The position numbers and the translations under genes are program-made. The notes beneath the pieces are model-generated. The model had not been told where the DNA came from, ran no database searches, and worked only from the letters and a program-made list of their open reading frames with translations. Below are positions 7,654 through 8,241 of a stretch of DNA of 8,241 nt, piece after piece (within the stretch, counting starts at the first letter, position 1; every line of letters starts with the position of its first letter). This stretch comes from an uncultured Planctomycetota bacterium (lineage in GTDB: Bacteria; Planctomycetota; Planctomycetia; Pirellulales; UBA1268): contig CAJQGO010000221.1 in NCBI GenBank assembly GCA_905477565.1, positions 1 to 8,241 of the forward strand, written 5' to 3'.

Positions 7654-8021
7654 CCATTTGCTTACTCAAGTCAAAAATTCATCGAGCTGCTGTCACTGGT
7701 GCATCAGTTGATTACGAAGGAAGCCTCACTATTGCTCGTGACTTAGCAGAGCGTGTTGGACTCCGGGCCTATGAAAAAATATTAGTAGGGAACCTTGAAA
7801 ATGGAGAACGATTTGAGACCTACTGCATCTATGGTGCCACTGGCAGCGGAGTGATTGAACTCAATGGAGCAACAGCACACCTTGGAAAGATTGGTGATCG
7901 GCTCACTATTATGTCCTACGGGCAGTATTCTCCTGTAGAGGCCGATGACGCAAAACCTGCTGTGATCTTACTTGATGAAACAAATGCTATTGTTCGCGAA
8001 AGCGGGATCCTGAATTGTTGA
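7650..8021 (+). CDS. panD: Aspartate 1-decarboxylase PanD
   Basis: PanD decarboxylates L-aspartate to beta-alanine for pantothenate and CoA synthesis. It is made as a proenzyme that cleaves itself to form a pyruvoyl cofactor. The 123-residue product has the cleavage site Gly24-Ser25 (in YEGSLTI) at the same position as in E. coli, together with Lys9, Arg54, Thr57, Tyr58 and the NGA segment at 72-74, all known active-site or processing residues; length is typical. The start ATG 7650-7652 is fixed by the Lys9 and Gly24 positions. The frame extends upstream to 7452, but that stretch is the lactonase gene read in another frame. ATG overlaps the lactonase TGA in an ATGA arrangement, and a weak GGAAAAG lies just upstream, so translation is probably coupled to the lactonase. 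Other pantothenate genes are not in the window. Identity is secure. Confidence 0.97.
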   Translation: MTICLLKSKIHRAAVTGASVDYEGSLTIARDLAERVGLRAYEKILVGNLENGERFETYCIYGATGSGVIELNGATAHLGKIGDRLTIMSYGQYSPVEADDAKPAVILLDETNAIVRESGILNC

Positions 8022-8052
8022 AAATCTGGTGCCGAAGGAAAGCCCATAAAGA

Positions 8053-8241
8053 CTAACGAGGCGCTTCCTGCCCTCGGACCAAAAGTTCTAGATAGCTAGC
8101 CGGCTCAGGATTTTCCAAACCCAGTTCACGGGCCAAAGACTCAACACAATCCCGAGCCAGTGGCACTTCACCTTCTCCAGCAATGATTTCAAATTCAGCG
8201 TAACTACCTAAATTAGCAACGGCATCGATTGCTATCTCGAC
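8053..8241 (-). CDS. CYTH-domain protein (class IV adenylate cyclase / thiamine-triphosphatase-like), C-terminal part
   Basis: Only the last 62 residues are inside the window; the gene continues past base 8241 and ends with TAG at 8055-8053. The visible part starts VEIAIDAVANLGSYAEFEII, which matches the late strands of CYTH domains: an Asp in a strand, then a LG-aromatic turn, then alternating acidic residues (E..E). A helix follows (ARDCVESLARELGL), then a SYLELL ending, as in CyaB-type proteins. The family binds triphosphorylated substrates through acidic residues and metal ions; members include class IV adenylate cyclases, thiamine triphosphatases and inorganic triphosphatases. The diagnostic N-terminal ExExK motif lies outside the window, so the reaction cannot be assigned. 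It is convergent with panD across a 31-base spacer that has no clear terminator. Confidence 0.75.
   Translation of the reverse strand, partial: VEIAIDAVANLGSYAEFEIIAGEGEVPLARDCVESLARELGLENPEPASYLELLVRGQEAPR

Noticed and set aside
8022..8075. Terminator between panD and the CYTH gene
   Set aside because: Only short, imperfect complementarity is present and there is no T-tract in either direction.

Overview
The window looks like chromosomal DNA of a planctomycete or a close PVC-group relative. The main clues are the first gene, a large LamG-plus-propeller protein of a type typical of that group, a lipid A gene (lpxB) showing a Gram-negative outer membrane, and gene starts that mostly lack good Shine-Dalgarno sequences. 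This placement rests on protein style and not on a marker gene. I see no phage, insertion sequence, CRISPR array, tRNA or rRNA.

Layout: (1) 1-2409, plus strand: the C-terminal 802 residues of a large, probably exported protein with a LamG-like domain, a sorbosone-dehydrogenase-like propeller and a C-terminal domain known from planctomycete proteins. (2) 2410-2831: a 422-base gap between convergent genes. It holds a likely terminator and then a run of inverted repeats that may belong to a structured RNA. (3) 6319-2832, minus strand, in transcription order: an MFS-type permease, lpxB (lipid-A-disaccharide synthase) and an M50 site-2-protease-like membrane metalloprotease. The last two are only 7 bases apart. 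(4) 6320-6402: a short divergent promoter region. (5) 6403-8021, plus strand: an exported lactonase-family beta-propeller whose stop codon overlaps (ATGA) the start of panD, aspartate 1-decarboxylase. (6) 8241-8053, minus strand: the C-terminal end of a CYTH-domain protein, convergent with panD.

Functionally, the minus-strand cluster concerns the envelope: lipid A assembly, intramembrane proteolysis and transport. The plus-strand pair joins a probable sugar-lactone hydrolase to the beta-alanine step of pantothenate/CoA synthesis. Their coupling is physically clear, but its biochemical reason is not. Nothing here is plainly a new defence or mobile system. The least explained part is the hairpin-rich gap at about 2525-2790.
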